Program-made: the position numbers and the translations under genes | Source of the DNA: Nemertoderma westbladi | Lineage: Eukaryota > Xenacoelomorpha > Nemertodermatida > Nemertodermatidae | Length of the DNA stretch: 64,000 nucleotides | NCBI GenBank assembly: GCA_032718475.1 | Contig: JAUCBJ010008300.1 | Coordinates: 17,501-81,500 of the forward strand | Direction: 5' to 3' | Notes under the pieces: generated by a model | The model's input: only the letters and a program-made list of their open reading frames with translations | Told to the model about the DNA's origin: nothing | The model's database searches: none | Shown: positions 48,540 through 60,886 of the stretch, piece by piece | Layout of the letters: each line of letters opens with the position of its first letter | Position numbering within the stretch: the first letter of the stretch is position 1

Positions 48540-50870
48540 ACAATATTAACAGGAAGATAGGCTACTTATCTCTCCACTCTGAGAGCCTCAGAAAGGGGGT
48601 GTTCCGACGCAATCAAAATTCATCCATCTCCTGGGGAAAGACGAAGCAAATAACAGCTGATTACTTCTATAAATGTAAGTGTTACCTGTTCTTATGACTT
48701 TCGTTTAAGATTCTAAATCTCGTGGAGTGGGTTAGAAGTTATAAATATGAAAATCGATGTCGTTTTTTATAAAAAATCTGAGAATATTTTGATAAATTAT
48801 TGCTGAAAGCCCAAGGATTTTGACATGGCTTTAATACTTCATTATGATCATGAAAAAACTTAGATATTTGAGGTGAATTATTCCATTACATTATAACTTT
48901 AACTCCAGCCACATTAGCAATACGATGAAACTATAATAAATATTCTACAACAGAACAATATTAACAGGGAAATAGGCTACTTATCTCTCCACTCTGAGAG
49001 CCTCAGAAAGGGTGTGTTCCGATGCAATCAAAATTCATCCATCACCAGGGGAAAGGCGAAGCAAAGAATAGCTGATTACTTCTATAAATGTAAGTGTTAC
49101 CCCTGTTCTTTTGACTTTCATTTAAGATTGTCTATCTCTTGGAGTGGGTTAGAAGTCATGAATATGAAAATCGATGTCGTTTTATGTAAAAAATCAGAGG
49201 AGATTTTAATAAATTAATGCTGAAAAACACCAAGGATTTTGACATGTCTTTAATACTCATTATATTCATGAAATAGCTGAGAAATTTGAGGTGAATTATT
49301 GTATCACATATTAACTTCTACTCCAGCCGCTTTGGCAATACAATGAAACTATAATAAATATTCTAGAACACAACAATATTAACAGGAAGATAGGCTACTT
49401 ATCTCTCCACTCTGAGAGCCTCAGAAAGGGGGTGTTCCGACGCAATCAAAATTCATCCATCTCCTGGGGAAAGACGAAGCAAATAACAGCTGATTACTTC
49501 TATAAATGTAAGTGTTACCTGTTCTTATGACTTTCGTTTAATATTCTCTATCTCGTGGAGTGGGTTAGAAGTTATAAATATGAAAATCGATGTCGTTTTT
49601 TATAAAAAATCTGAGAATATTTTGATAAATTATTGCTGAAAGCCCAAGGATTTTGACATGGCTTTAATACTTCATTATGTTCATGAAAAAAATTAGATAT
49701 TTGAGGCTAATTATTCCATTACATAATAACTTTAACTCCAGCCACATTAGCAATACGATGAAACTATAATAAATATTCTACAACAGAACAATATAAACAG
49801 GGAAATAGGCTACTTATCTCTCCACTCTGAGAGCCTCAGAAAGGGGGTGTTCCGATGCAATCAAAATTCATCCAACAACAGGGGAAAGGCGAAGCAAAGA
49901 ACAGCTTATTACGGCTATAAATGTAAGTGTTACCTGTTCTTTTGACTTTCATTTAAGATTCGCTATCTCATGGAGTGGGTTAGAAGTTATAAATATGAAA
50001 ATCGATGTAGTTTTTGAAAAAAATCAAAGGATATTATGATTAATTATTGCTGAAAAACCCCAAGGATTTTGACATGGCTTTAATACTCATTATATTCATG
50101 AAATAGCTGAGAAATTTGAGGGGAATTATTGTATCACATATTAACTTCGGCTCCAGCCGCTTTGGCAATACGATGAAACTATATTAAATATTCTAGAACA
50201 CAACAATATTAACAGGGAGATAGGCTACTTATCTCTCCACTCTGAGAGCCTCAGAAAGGGGGTGTTCCGACGCAATCAAAATTCATCCATCTCCTGGGGA
50301 AAGACGAAGCAAATAACAGCTGATTACTTCTATAAATGTAAGTGTTACCTGTTCTTATGACTTTTGTTTAAGATTCTAATTCTCGTGGAGTGGGTTAGAA
50401 GTTATAAATATGAAAATCGATGTCGTTTTTTATAAAAAATCTGAGAATATTTTGATAAATTATTGCTGAAAGCCCAAGGATTTTGACATGGCTTTAATAC
50501 TTCATTATGTTCATGAAAAAACTTAGATATTTGAGGTGAATTATTGCATTACATTATAACTTTAACTCCAGCCACATTAGCAATACGATGAAACTATAAT
50601 AAATATTCTACAACAGAACAATATTAACAGGGAAATAGGCTACTTATCTCTCCACTCTGAGAGCCTCAGAAAGGGGGTGTTCCGATGCAATCAAAATTCA
50701 TCCATCAACAGGGGAAAGGCGAAGCAAAGAACAGCTTATTACGGCTATAAATGTAAGTGTTACCTGTTCTTTTGACTTTCATTTAAGATTCGCTATCTCA
50801 TGGAGTGGGTTAGAAGTTATAAATATGAAAATCGATGTAGTTTTGTAAAAAATCAGAGGATATTTTGATA
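48540..50870 (-). repeat. Duplicate of roughly 60887-63600 (offset about 12.34-12.76 kb)
   Basis: Shared markers include TTCTAAATCTCG (48711/61055), AAAGGGTGTGTTCCG near 49008/61353 and AGATTCTAATTCTCG (50371/63130). The offset grows by about one monomer along the segment, so a monomer was gained or lost after duplication. Confidence 0.6.
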
Positions 50871-50879
50871 AATTATTGC

Positions 50880-53185
50880 TGAAAAACCCCAAGGATTTTG
50901 ACATGGCTTTAATACTCATTATATTCATGAACTAGCTGAGATATTTGAGGTGAATTATTGCATTACATATTAACTTTGGCTCCAGCCGCTTTGGCAATAC
51001 GATGAATCTATAATAAATATTCTAGAACACAACAATATTAACAGGAAGATAGGCTACTTATCTCTCCACTCAGACAGCCACAGGTAGGGAGGGGTGTTTT
51101 GACACAATCAAAATTTAACCATCTCCAGGGGAAAGACGAAGCAAATAACAGCTGATTACTTCTATAAATATAAGTGTTACCTGTTCTTATGACTTTTGTT
51201 TAAGATTCTCTATCTCGTGGAGTGCGTTAGAAGTTATAAATATGAAAATCGATGTCTTTTTTTGTAAAAAAATCTGAGAATATTTTGATAAATTATTGCT
51301 GAAAGCCCAAGGATTTTGACATGGCTTTAATACTTCATTATGTTCATGAAATAGCTGAGAAATTTGAGGTCAGTTATTGTAATACATATTATCTTCGGCT
51401 CCAGCCGCTTTGGCAATACGATGAAACTATAATAAATATTCTAGAACACAACAATATTAACAGGGAGATAGCCTAATTATATCTTCACTCTGAGAGCCTC
51501 AAAAAGGGGGTGTTCCGACGCAATCAAATTTCATCCATCTCCTGGGGAAAGACGAAGCAAATAACAGCTGATTACTTCTATAAATGTAAGTTTTACCTGT
51601 TCTTATGACTTTCGTTTAAGATTATCTATCTCGTGGAGTGGGTTAGAAGATATAAATATGAAAATCGATGTCGTTTTTTGTAAAAAATCTGAGGATATTT
51701 TGATAAATTATTGCTGAAAGCCCAAGGATTTTGACATGGCTTTAATACTTCATTATGTTCATGAAAAAACTTAGATATTTGAGGTGAATTATTGCATTAC
51801 ATAATAACTCCAGCCACATTAGCAATACGATGAAACTATAATAAATATTCTACAACAGAACAATATTAACGGGGAAATAGGCTACTTATCTATTTACTCT
51901 TAGAGCCTCAAAAAGCGGGTGTTCCGACGCAATCAAATTTCATCCATCTCCAGGGGAAAGGCGAAGCAAAGAACAGCTGATTACTTCTATAAATGAAAGT
52001 GTTACCTGTTCTTATGACTTTCGTTTAAGATGCTCTATCTCGTGGAGTGGGTTAGAAGTTATTAATATGAAAATCGATGTGGTTTTTGAAAAAAATCAGA
52101 GGATATTTTGATAAATTATTGCTGAAAAACCCCAAGGATTTTGACATGGCTTTAATACTCATTATATTCATGAACTAGCTGAGATATTTGAGGTGAATTA
52201 TTGCATTACATATTAACTTTGGCTCCAGCCGCTTTGGCAATACGATGAATCTATAATAAATATTCTAGAACACAACAATATTAACAGGAAGATAGGCTAC
52301 TTATCTCTCTACTCAGACAGCCACAGGTAGGGAGGGGTGTTTTGACACAATCAAAATTTAACCATCTCCAGGGGAAAGACGAAGCAAATAACAGCTGATT
52401 ACTTCTATAAATATAAGTGTTACCTGTTCTTATGACTTTTGTTTAAGATTCTCTATCTCGTGGAGTGCGTTAGAAGTTATAAATATGAAAATCGATGTCT
52501 TTTTTTGTAAAAAATCTGAGAATATTTTGATAAATTATTGCTGAAAGCCCAAGGATTTTGACATGGCTTTAATACTTCATTATGTTCATGAAATAGCTGA
52601 GAAATTTGAGGTCAGTTATTGTAATACATATTATCTTCGGCTCCAGCCGCTTTGGCAATACGATGAAACTATAATAAATATTCTAGAACACAACAATATT
52701 AACAGGGAGATAGCCTAATTATATCTTCACTCTGAGAGCCTCAAAAAGGGGGTGTTCCGACGCAATCAAATTTCATCCATCTCCTGGGGAAAGACGAAGC
52801 AAATAACAGCTGATTACTTCTATAAATGTAAGTTTTACCTGTTCTTATGACTTTCGTTTAAGATTATCTATCTCGTGGAGTGGGTTAGAAGATATAAATA
52901 TGAAAATCGATGTCGTTTTTTGTAAAAAATCTGAGGATATTTTGATAAATTATTGCTGAAAGCCCAAGGATTTTGACATGGCTTTAATACTTCATTATGT
53001 TCATGAAAAAACTTAGATATTTGAGGTGAATTATTGCATTACATAATAACTCCAGCCACATTAGCAATACGATGAAACTATAATAAATATTCTACAACAG
53101 AACAATATTAACGGGGAAATAGGCTACTTATCTCTTTACTCTTAGAGCCTCAAAAAGCGGGTGTTCCGACGCAATCAAAATTCAT
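50880..53185 (-). repeat. 1243-bp trimer duplication in the inverted arm
   Basis: The stretch 50880-51940 recurs at 52123-53185. Markers are CAGACAGCCACAGGTAGGGAGGGG (51071/52314), AGATAGCCTAATTATATC and TTAACGGGGAAATAGG. The size equals three monomers and nearly equals the 1244-bp trimer of the forward arm. Confidence 0.75.
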
Positions 53186-55071
53186 CCATCTCCAGGGGAA
53201 AGACGAAGCAAAGAACAGCTGATTACTTCTATAAATGTAAGTGTTACCTGCTCTTTTGACTTTCATTTAAGATTGTCTATCTCTTGGAGTGGGTTAGAAG
53301 TCATGAATATGAAAATCGACGTCGTTTTTTGTAAAAAATCAGAGGAGATTTTAATAAATTATTGCTGAAAAACACCAAGGATTTTGACAAGGATTTAATA
53401 CTCATTATATTCATGAACTAGCTGAGATATTTGAGGTGAATTATTGCATTACATATTAACTTTGGCTCCAGCCGCTTTGGCAATACGATGAAACTATAAT
53501 AAATATTCTAGAACACAACAATATTAACAGGGAGATAGGCTACTTTAATTATCTCTCCACTCTGAGAGCCTCAGAAAGGGGGTGTTCCGACGCAATCAAA
53601 ATTCATCCATCTCCTGGGGAAAGACGAAGCAAATAACAGCTGAATACTTCTATAAATGTAAGTTTTACCTGTTCTTATGACTTTCGTTTAAGATTATCTA
53701 TCTCGTGGAGTGGGTTAGAAGATATAAATATGAAAATCGATGTCGTTTTATGTAAAAAATCTGAGGAAATTTTAATAAATTAATGCTGAAAAACACCAAG
53801 GATTTTGACATGGCTTTAATACTCATTATATTCATGAAATAGCTGAGAAATTTGAGGTGAATTATTGTATCACATATTAACTTCGGCTCCAGCCGCTTTG
53901 GCAATACGATGAAACTATAATAAATATTCTAGAACACATCAATATTAACAGGGAGATAGGCTACTTATATCTTCACTCTGAGAGCCTTAAAAAGGGGGTG
54001 TTCCGACGCAATCAAAATTCATCCATCTCCAGGGGAAAGACGAAGCAAAGAACGGCTGATTACTTCTATAAATGTAAGGGTTACCTGCTCTTTTGACTTT
54101 CATTTAAGATTGTATATCTCTTGGATTGGGTTAGAAGTCATGAATATGAAAATCGATGTCGTTTTTTGAAAAAAATCAGAGGAGATTTTAATAAATTATT
54201 GCTGAAATCACCAAGGATTTTGACATGGCTTTAATACTCATTATATTCATGAACTAGCTGAGATATTTGAGGTGAATTATTGCATTACATATTAACTTTG
54301 GCTCCAGCCGCTTTGGCAATACGATGAATCTATAATAAATATTCTAGAACACAACAATATTAACAGGAAGATAGGCTACTTATCTCTCCACTCAGACAGC
54401 CACAGGTAGGGAGGTGTGTTTTGACACATTCAAAATTTAACCATCTCCAGGGGAAAGACGAAGCAAATAACAGCTGATTACTTCTATAAATGTAAGTGTT
54501 ACCTGTTCTTATGACTTTTGTTTAAGATTCTCTATCTCGTGGAGTGCGTTAGAAGTTATAAATTTAAAAATCGATGTCGTTTTTTGTAAAAAATCTGAGA
54601 ATATTTTGATAAATTATTGCTGAAAGCCCAAGGATTTTGACATGGCTTTAATACTTCATTATGTTCATGAAAAAACTTAGATATTTGAGATGAATTATTG
54701 CATTACATAATAACTTGAACTCCAGCCACATTAGCAATACGATGAAACTATAATAAATATTCTACAACAGAACAATATTAACAGGGAAATAGGCTACTTA
54801 TCTCTCCACTCTGAGAGCCTCAGAAAGGGGGTGTTCCGATGCAATCAAAATTCATCCATCACCAGGAGGGGAAAGGCGAAGCAAAGAATAGCTGATTACT
54901 TCTATAAATGTAAGTGTTACCTGTTCTTTTGACTTTCGTTTAAGATTGTCTATCTCTTGGAGTGGGTTAGAAGACATGAATATGAAAATCAATGTCGTTT
55001 TTTGTAAAAAATCAGAGGAGATTTTAATAAATTAATGCTGAAAAACACCAAGGATTTTGACATGGCTTTAA

Positions 55072-56623
55072 CCCTATTAAACCCGGGGAGGGGTCAATAT
55101 GACCCCCCCCGTGGTTTTTTTATTATAATTCTGAAACAAACGCAGTTGGGAATCTGAAATTTTACGACTTTTCCTAAAAATCTATTGTCTTCATGGTAGT
55201 GAAAACCGTTTTCAAAAATATTGGGTACTTTTCGAGTTATAGCACCATTTTTTAACCCTACTTTTGGCACTTTTTTTGAGACGTTTTTTGAAAATTACAT
55301 TTCATTAAATATGAATTGTAACATCTCGGTTTTTGATTTACACCAGTTTTTTGGTGTTAGAAATTGGATGGAATTCATATAAATTGATTTAGAAATTTCA
55401 AACTTGTTTTTTTCGATGGGTGCCAAATTTTGGTGCCAGCACCAAATTTTGAAATAAGTCAATTTTGTAAATTGATTATTTGAAACTTGTTTTTTACGCA
55501 ATTGGGGTTTTTTGAGGTTCTGGATTCGATGAAATATATACGAGTTGAACCAAGCGTATCAAACTTGTATTTTTCGGTGCTGTGTGCTAATTTTGGTGCT
55601 AGCACGAAATTTTGAAAATCCATTCAATATATAAAATTGCTTGTGACAATTTATTTCTTGCGTTTTAGAGGTTTATGGCTGTTCTGAATTCAATGGAAAA
55701 TATAATTATCGAACTAGACATCTCAAACTTGTATTTTTCGGATGTGGGTGCAAAATGTGGTGCTAGCACCAAATTTTGAAAACCATCAAATATATCAATT
55801 GATTGTGTCACCTTGTTTCTTGCGTTATACGGGTTTGTGATGGTTCTGAATTCAATGGAATCAGTAAAAATTTCATAAGAGTTCTCAAACTTGTATTTTT
55901 CGCCGGTGGGTGAAAATTGTTGTGCCAGCACCAAATTTTGGAAAATATGCAAATTGATAAGTAGATAGTATCACCTTGTTTCTTGCGTTATACGGGTTTA
56001 TGAGGGTCCTGAATCCGATGGAATCAATAAAAACAGCACTGGACATCGCAAACTTGTACTTTTTGGTGATGGGTACGAAATTTGGTGCTAGCACCAAAAT
56101 TTGCTAAATTACGCCGAAAAATACAAGTAACAATGATCTGGCATATTAGAAATGTATTCCATTAGAATCAGCGCCCTCGAAAACCTGAAAATGTGAATTT
56201 ATAGCATCGTATAAGTGAATTAAAAATTTTGTGTTCTAACTGAAAAGTGCTGGTTACTTGTTTTTTTCATTTTTTTCCTACGCAGAGAGGACTAAACAGC
56301 CATTTATAGTAATCATATCATTTTTAAATATTTTCCAATGTATTTTGCACCCCAAAAAACCTGTATTGAAAAATAATTAGCCGAAAATGTAACTTTCAAA
56401 TTTTGTGAAAATTGTGCACTACTTGTAATTTTGGTGCTGCAATGTAACCACCCCAGTACATTTTTTCGAAAAATTTTTTTTTCGGTTGGATCCAGACAAG
56501 TGATACCTACGTACAAACAAAAAATCAGACGTTTTCGTAAATATTTGTAGATTTTAGAGGGGGGGGTCAATATGACCCCCTCCCGGTATTTGTACAACAT
56601 TTTATAGCCCGGTACTAATAGGG
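55072..56623 (-). mobile_element. Non-autonomous piggyBac-like element, copy 2 (inverted)
   Basis: The element is 1552 bp, flanked by TTAA at 55068-55071 and 56624-56627. It has the same ends, subterminal palindromes and five palindrome-headed repeats as the copy at 39335-40888, on the opposite strand. It sits at the TTAA of GGCTTTAATACTC, whereas copy 1 uses the TTAA of AATCTTAAACG. The two are therefore independent insertions into different monomer positions. Confidence 0.85.
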
Positions 56624-56627
56624 TTAA

Positions 56628-57581
56628 TACTCATTATATTCATGAAATAGCTGAGAAATTTGAGGTGAATTATTGTATCACATATTAACTTCGGCTCCAG
56701 CCGCTTTGGCAATACGATGAAACTATAATAAATATTCTAGAACACAACAATATTAACAGGGAGATAGGCTACTTATCTCTCCACTCTGAGAGCCTCAGAA
56801 AGGGGGTGTTCCGACGCAATCAAAATTCATCCATCTCCAGGGGAAAGACGAAGCAAAAAACAGCTGATTACTTCTATAAATGTAAGTGTTACCTGCTCTT
56901 TTGACTTTCATTTAAGATTGTCTATCTCTTGGAGTGGGTTAGAAGTCATGAATATGAAAATCGATGTGGTTTTTTGTAAAAAATCAGAGGATATTTTAAT
57001 AAATTAATGCTGAAAAACACCAAGGATTTTGACATGGCTTTAATACTCATTATATTCATGAAATAGCTGAGAAATTTGAGGTGAATTATTGTATCACATA
57101 TTAACTTCGGCTCCAGCCGCTTTGGCAATACGATGAAACTATAAAAAATATTCTAGAACACAACAATATTAACAGGGAGATAGGCTACTTATATCTTCAC
57201 TCTGAGAGCCTCAAAAAGGGGGTGTTCCGACGCAATCAAAATTCATCCATCTCCAGGGGAAAGACGAAGCAAAGGACGGCTGATTACTTCTATAAATGTA
57301 AGGGTTACCTGCTCTTTTGACTTTCATTTAAGATTGTCTATCTCTTGGAGTGGGTTAGAAGTCATGAATATGAAAATCGATGTCGTTTTTTGAAAAAAAT
57401 CAGAGGAGATTTTAATAAATTATTGCTGAAATCACCAAGGATTTTGACATGGCTTTAATACTCATTATATTCATGAAATAGCTGAGAAATTTGAGGTGAA
57501 TTATTGCATTACATATTAACTTTGGCTCCAGCAGCTTTGGCAATACGATGAAACTATAATAAATATTCTAGAACACAACAA
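56628..57581 (-). repeat. 415-416-bp satellite array, inverted arm, block 2
   Basis: About 2.3 monomers lie between two transposons. They match 47490-48500 in monomer type (for example a CTATAAAAAATATTC variant at 57139 and 48101), with offsets that shift from 9454 to 9038 bp, again about one monomer. Confidence 0.9.
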
Positions 57582-57594
57582 CCCAGTGTGTCAA

Positions 57595-57950
57595 ACGCAC
57601 ATTTTCCGCAGTGCGTATTTAGTGCGATACGCGTGCGTTTCGCTTTGCGTTTTTAGTGCGTTTCTAGTGCGGAGAACAAAAGAAAATGTGACGGTGTGAA
57701 ATGTGCGAAACGCACGTATTTAATACGCGCTTTGACTTTTTTTGTGTGTTTATACCGCATATTTTTCGCAGGTGGTTTATATGCGTAATAAACATTCAAA
57801 AAACGCACAATTGCAAGTGAGAAATACGCAGATTTTACGCATCGTATACGCAATGTTTACTCACATTTTACACACTATTTACGCTTATTAAAAGCGGTAA
57901 ATACGCAGGTTTTATGATGCATTGTATACGCAATGTTTACTCTCCCAATC
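57595..57950 (+). repeat. Left subterminal TGCG/CGCA repeat region
   Basis: GTGCG, ACGCA and their complements occur many times. A longer direct repeat with GTATACGCAATGTTTACTC recurs (unit starts ATACGCAG at 57824 and 57901, 77 bp apart). The composition contrasts with the AT-rich surroundings. Confidence 0.65.
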
Positions 57951-58196
57951 TCCCAGAACTATAACCATGCTTTAACGGCTTTAACTTTAAAACTTAACTT
58001 TAAGTTAATAAAATATTGTAGAAAAATTTGGGGGGCAGGTACCTGAATAACGACATGATAATTAAATTTATTTTTTTTAGTTGAAACGTTTGATATATTA
58101 TGAACCAATTTTATAATATATTAGCGGAATAATCGAAATATGAAAATGCTTATTGCTAGTATGCTTATTTAATTAAAACAGAATTAACTACAACTT

Positions 58197-58992
58197 GACT
58201 ACAATTTGAAATAGCTACATAACCGAATTTAGCACAAGTATAAATATAAACGGGTCCATCAATGAGTATAAAAGGGTTCAGCTACAAGTATAACCGAATT
58301 TAGCACAAGTATAAATATAAACGGGTCCAGCTACAAGTATAAACGAGTATAAACGGGTCCAGCAATGAGTATAAAAGGGTTCAGCTACAAGTATAACCGA
58401 ATTTAGCACAAGTATAAATATAAACGGGTCCAGCAATGAGTATAAAAGGGTTCAGCTACAAGTATAACCGAATTTAGCACAAGTATAAATATAAACGGGT
58501 CCAGCAATGAGTATAAAAGGATTCAGCTACAAGTATAAACGAGTATAAAAGGGTCCAGCAATGAGTATAAACGGGTCCAGCTACAAGTATAAACGAGTAT
58601 AAACGGGTCCAGCTATAAGTATAAACGAGTATAAACGGGTCCAGCTACAAGTATAAACGAGTATAAAAGGGTCCAGCAATGAGTATAAACGGGTCCAGCT
58701 ACAAGTATAAACGAGTATAAACGGGTCCAGCTATAAGTATAAACGAGTATAAACGGGTCCAGCTACAAGTATAAACGAGTATAAAAGGGTCCAGCAATGA
58801 GTATAAACGGGTCCAGCTACAAGTATAAACGAGTATAAACGGGTCCAGCTATAAGTATAAACGAGTATAAACGGGTCCAGCTACAAGTAAAGAAACTGGT
58901 CCATCAACTAGTATATAGAAACTGGTCCATCAACGAGATTATACAAAACTGGTCAATCAAAGAGATTATACAAACTGGGTCCATCAACAATC
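58197..58992 (+). repeat. Minisatellite GTATAAACGGGTCCAGC with 118-bp higher-order unit
   Basis: Short words (CTACAAGTATAAACGA, GTATAAACGGGTCCAG, CAATGAGTATAAAAGGGTC) alternate. From 58556 a 118-bp unit repeats at 58674 and 58792. Earlier units of about 71 bp contain CCGAATTTAGCACAAG. From 58890 the array decays into ACTGGTCCATCAAC units. Confidence 0.85.
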
Positions 58993-59293
58993 CTCATTCT
59001 CACCTCGTTTTCCTATAAAGATATTATAAGCAGTTTATTAATATTATATAGGCGTATATACCATGGTAAATAAATTACTGACTTAATTTTTTTTAGTTTA
59101 ACTACACCTTTAATCAAGGTAATATAGTTTAGAGCACAATAATTATGACAATATTACATTACAATATTACAATAATAATAATTACACAATAATTATGAGT
59201 TAACTATTATAATTAATAATACACACACAAACCGCCACCAGAATATTAAATTTAAATTTAAAGGAGCGTAGTGCAAAGTAAAGGTTCCGAGTT

Positions 59294-59917
59294 TTATTTA
59301 GAGGCTAGTTCGGTCAGAGTCGGTGCAGATGGACAGTGCAAAGCGTGGTAGCGATCACAACAGTTGCCATGGCAATAGAGGCAGATACAGTCTGTTGAAA
59401 GTGAGTGGAAAGGCCGGTTTGTTTGGCAAATTTTGTGGTGAAAACCGTGAGATGTAAATCTTGTTAATACGTGACGATTGCGCTGTTTAGATAGTTTCCA
59501 GGTAGAAGAAGCAAAAGCAGGGCCATTTGAGTAATTTTCTTGGATAAAGTTGAGTTCACGGTTGTGGCGGTAATGATTGTATTGCGTAATAACTTCGGTG
59601 TTAAATATCAGAGGTGATTTCGTAATTATGTCTTCGATAAAAGATTGTTCATCAACGAGATGAAAAGCTAGAGTCGATGAAGCCGTGATATGAAGGCCGA
59701 GCAACCGTTTAATGTAAGTTGATTTGATGCGGTCCAGTTCTTTCAGGTTTGCTAGGGTTAGGAAGCGGGCGAAGACAGGAAGGGCATAGAGAGCCATAGG
59801 GGCAATTTTCATTCTGAAAAGTTTTAATCCAGTGTCAACAGATAAAAGCCTGAGGTTGTTAAGAGAGCCCGTAATACTATACGATTTTTTCTTTTTTGAG
59901 GTAATATGTTTCGTATA
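59294..59917 (-). pseudogene. 5'-truncated LINE reverse transcriptase, C-terminal fragment
   Basis: The frame is open on the minus strand from 59917 to the stop at 59294-59296 (207 codons); an internal ATG gives 172 residues from 59812. It contains LRLLSVDTGLKLF, KIAPMALYALPVF and LKELDRIKSTYIKRLLGLH, which I recognise as the segment after the reverse-transcriptase core of non-LTR elements. It ends with HGFHH and a cysteine/histidine cluster (CICLYCHGNCCDRYHALHC). The catalytic region is missing, as in typical 5'-truncated insertions. The clade cannot be fixed by eye. Confidence 0.7.
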
Positions 59918-60333
59918 TTACTCATACTTAATTAATACGATATTAAAGCTCACGAAGACTTATTAAGTTTGAAGACGGTCACCTATAAATATATTATATA
60001 TAATATGTTAGTAACATATAATAGTGTAAAATATATACTGGTACATCGAAAAATGTTATACATACGGGGCCTTCCTCTGCTCCTACCACAAACCAAAGTT
60101 ATTTCGACCCAATTTCATTCTTAAATACACCACCGCTGGCGCAAGTAGTTCCACCTCTTCTACCTCTGCATTATATCCTCTTTATAACACTTATTGGTTT
60201 GGATATGTTTATAAATAAAATTTTATAAAGATAAATTTCTTAAAAAATTACGTAATTTGAAATATAAAAAAATATTATTTATTTATTAATTAATTTACTA
60301 TATTTTTATTATATTGTTTAATTATCCATTTAC

Positions 60334-60493
60334 CGTTTCTTGTATCGCACATCAAGTGATGAGTTTTGCTCATGGCATCCACCAACTCCTCCATAGTAAT
60401 GCCATCAAATTTCTGAGAATTAACAATAAATAACAGATTGGTAACGCCCAGTTTCTGAAGCGAATATTTGACTGGGCAACCATTACTGATGAC
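60334..60493 (-). pseudogene. Exon-like gene fragment captured in the TIR element
   Basis: On the minus strand a 160-bp open stretch lies between an acceptor-like AG (60495-60494) and a donor-like G|GTAAAT (60333-60332). It encodes about 53 residues including CPVKYSLQKLGVTNLLFIVN and later MEELVDAMSKTHHLMC. The alternating hydrophobic pattern looks like real protein. I see a weak resemblance to the ERCC4-type fold of MUS81-like nucleases, but this is tentative and no catalytic motif is included. The frame past the donor runs to a stop at 60290-60292. Confidence 0.35.
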
Positions 60494-60615
60494 CTACCTA
60501 CCCGGTGACCGCTGACCGGTTCCAAACACAACACAGACCTATCAAGCACATACCTTGTACGTGTACCGGTACCTGCCCACAGAGTGCTGGTCTGCTGGAG
60601 TGTTCTCAGTAATCA

Positions 60616-60653
60616 CGCAATGCATGATGGGATATTTCCCATGATGCATTGTG
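60616..60653. repeat. 17-bp hairpin in the right part of the TIR element
   Basis: CGCAATGCATGATGGGA, a TATT loop and TCCCATGATGCATTGTG form a stem with two mismatches. It lies just inside the right subterminal region. Confidence 0.7.
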
Positions 60654-60699
60654 TTGTGTGTAATAAGTGCGGATATGACAGGTTTTAAACACACTTTGG

Positions 60700-60870
60700 G
60701 CAAATGTGTACAACACGCACATTTCATAGTTACTGTGTTTTTAGTGTGGAAATTGTGCGGTATTTTCGCCTGATGATGCCCTTCAAAATAAATGCGTCAA
60801 TCCCACATTAATTACACACTTATCCGCATAATTTACGCATTCCGCGTGCGATCCGCATGCGTTCCGCACT
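60700..60870 (+). repeat. Right subterminal TGCG/CGCA repeat region
   Basis: GCGG, CGCA and TGCG words are clustered (ATTCCGCGTGCGATCCGCATGCGTTCCGCAC just before the terminus). They mirror the left subterminal region without being a long inverted copy. Confidence 0.6.
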
Positions 60871-60886
60871 TTCTTGACACACTGGG

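Larger units (their letters stand above)
45044..55067 (-). repeat. 415-416-bp satellite array, inverted arm, block 1
   Basis: The same monomer as in the forward arm is on the opposite strand from the first base after the spacer (GGTTAGAAGTCATGAATATG). Subfamilies include a type with CTCCAGCCACATTAGCAATACG and GAATATTTTGATAAATTATTGCTGAAAGCCC, and a type with CAGACAGCCACAGGTAGGGAGG. A marker of the first type (the GGGCTTTCAGC / ATTCTCAGA pair) also occurs in the forward arm near 10150 and 27100. No gene is seen. Confidence 0.95.
57582..60886. mobile_element. 3.3-kb TIR element with subterminal repeats and nested sequences
   Basis: Both ends read CCCAGTGTGTCAA facing inward (57582 and, complementary, 60886). 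The interrupted monomer ACACAACAATATTAAC shows a likely 2-bp AA duplication. About 370 bp inside the left end and 150 bp inside the right end are dense in TGCG/CGCA motifs, as in transposons with subterminal transposase sites. The interior holds a minisatellite (58197-58992), a LINE fragment (59294-59917, minus) and an exon-like fragment (60334-60493, minus). No transposase is found, so it is non-autonomous. The superfamily is not assigned. Confidence 0.75.

Noticed and set aside
39335-56623. The two piggyBac-like copies as arms of one large palindrome
   Set aside because: They occupy different TTAA sites of the monomer and lie at unequal distances from the spacer (about 1.8 and 10 kb), so they are separate insertions.
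57653-57853. 66-codon minus-strand open frame in the TIR element
   Set aside because: It comes from the TGCG/CGCA subterminal repeats and has no protein-like character beyond that.
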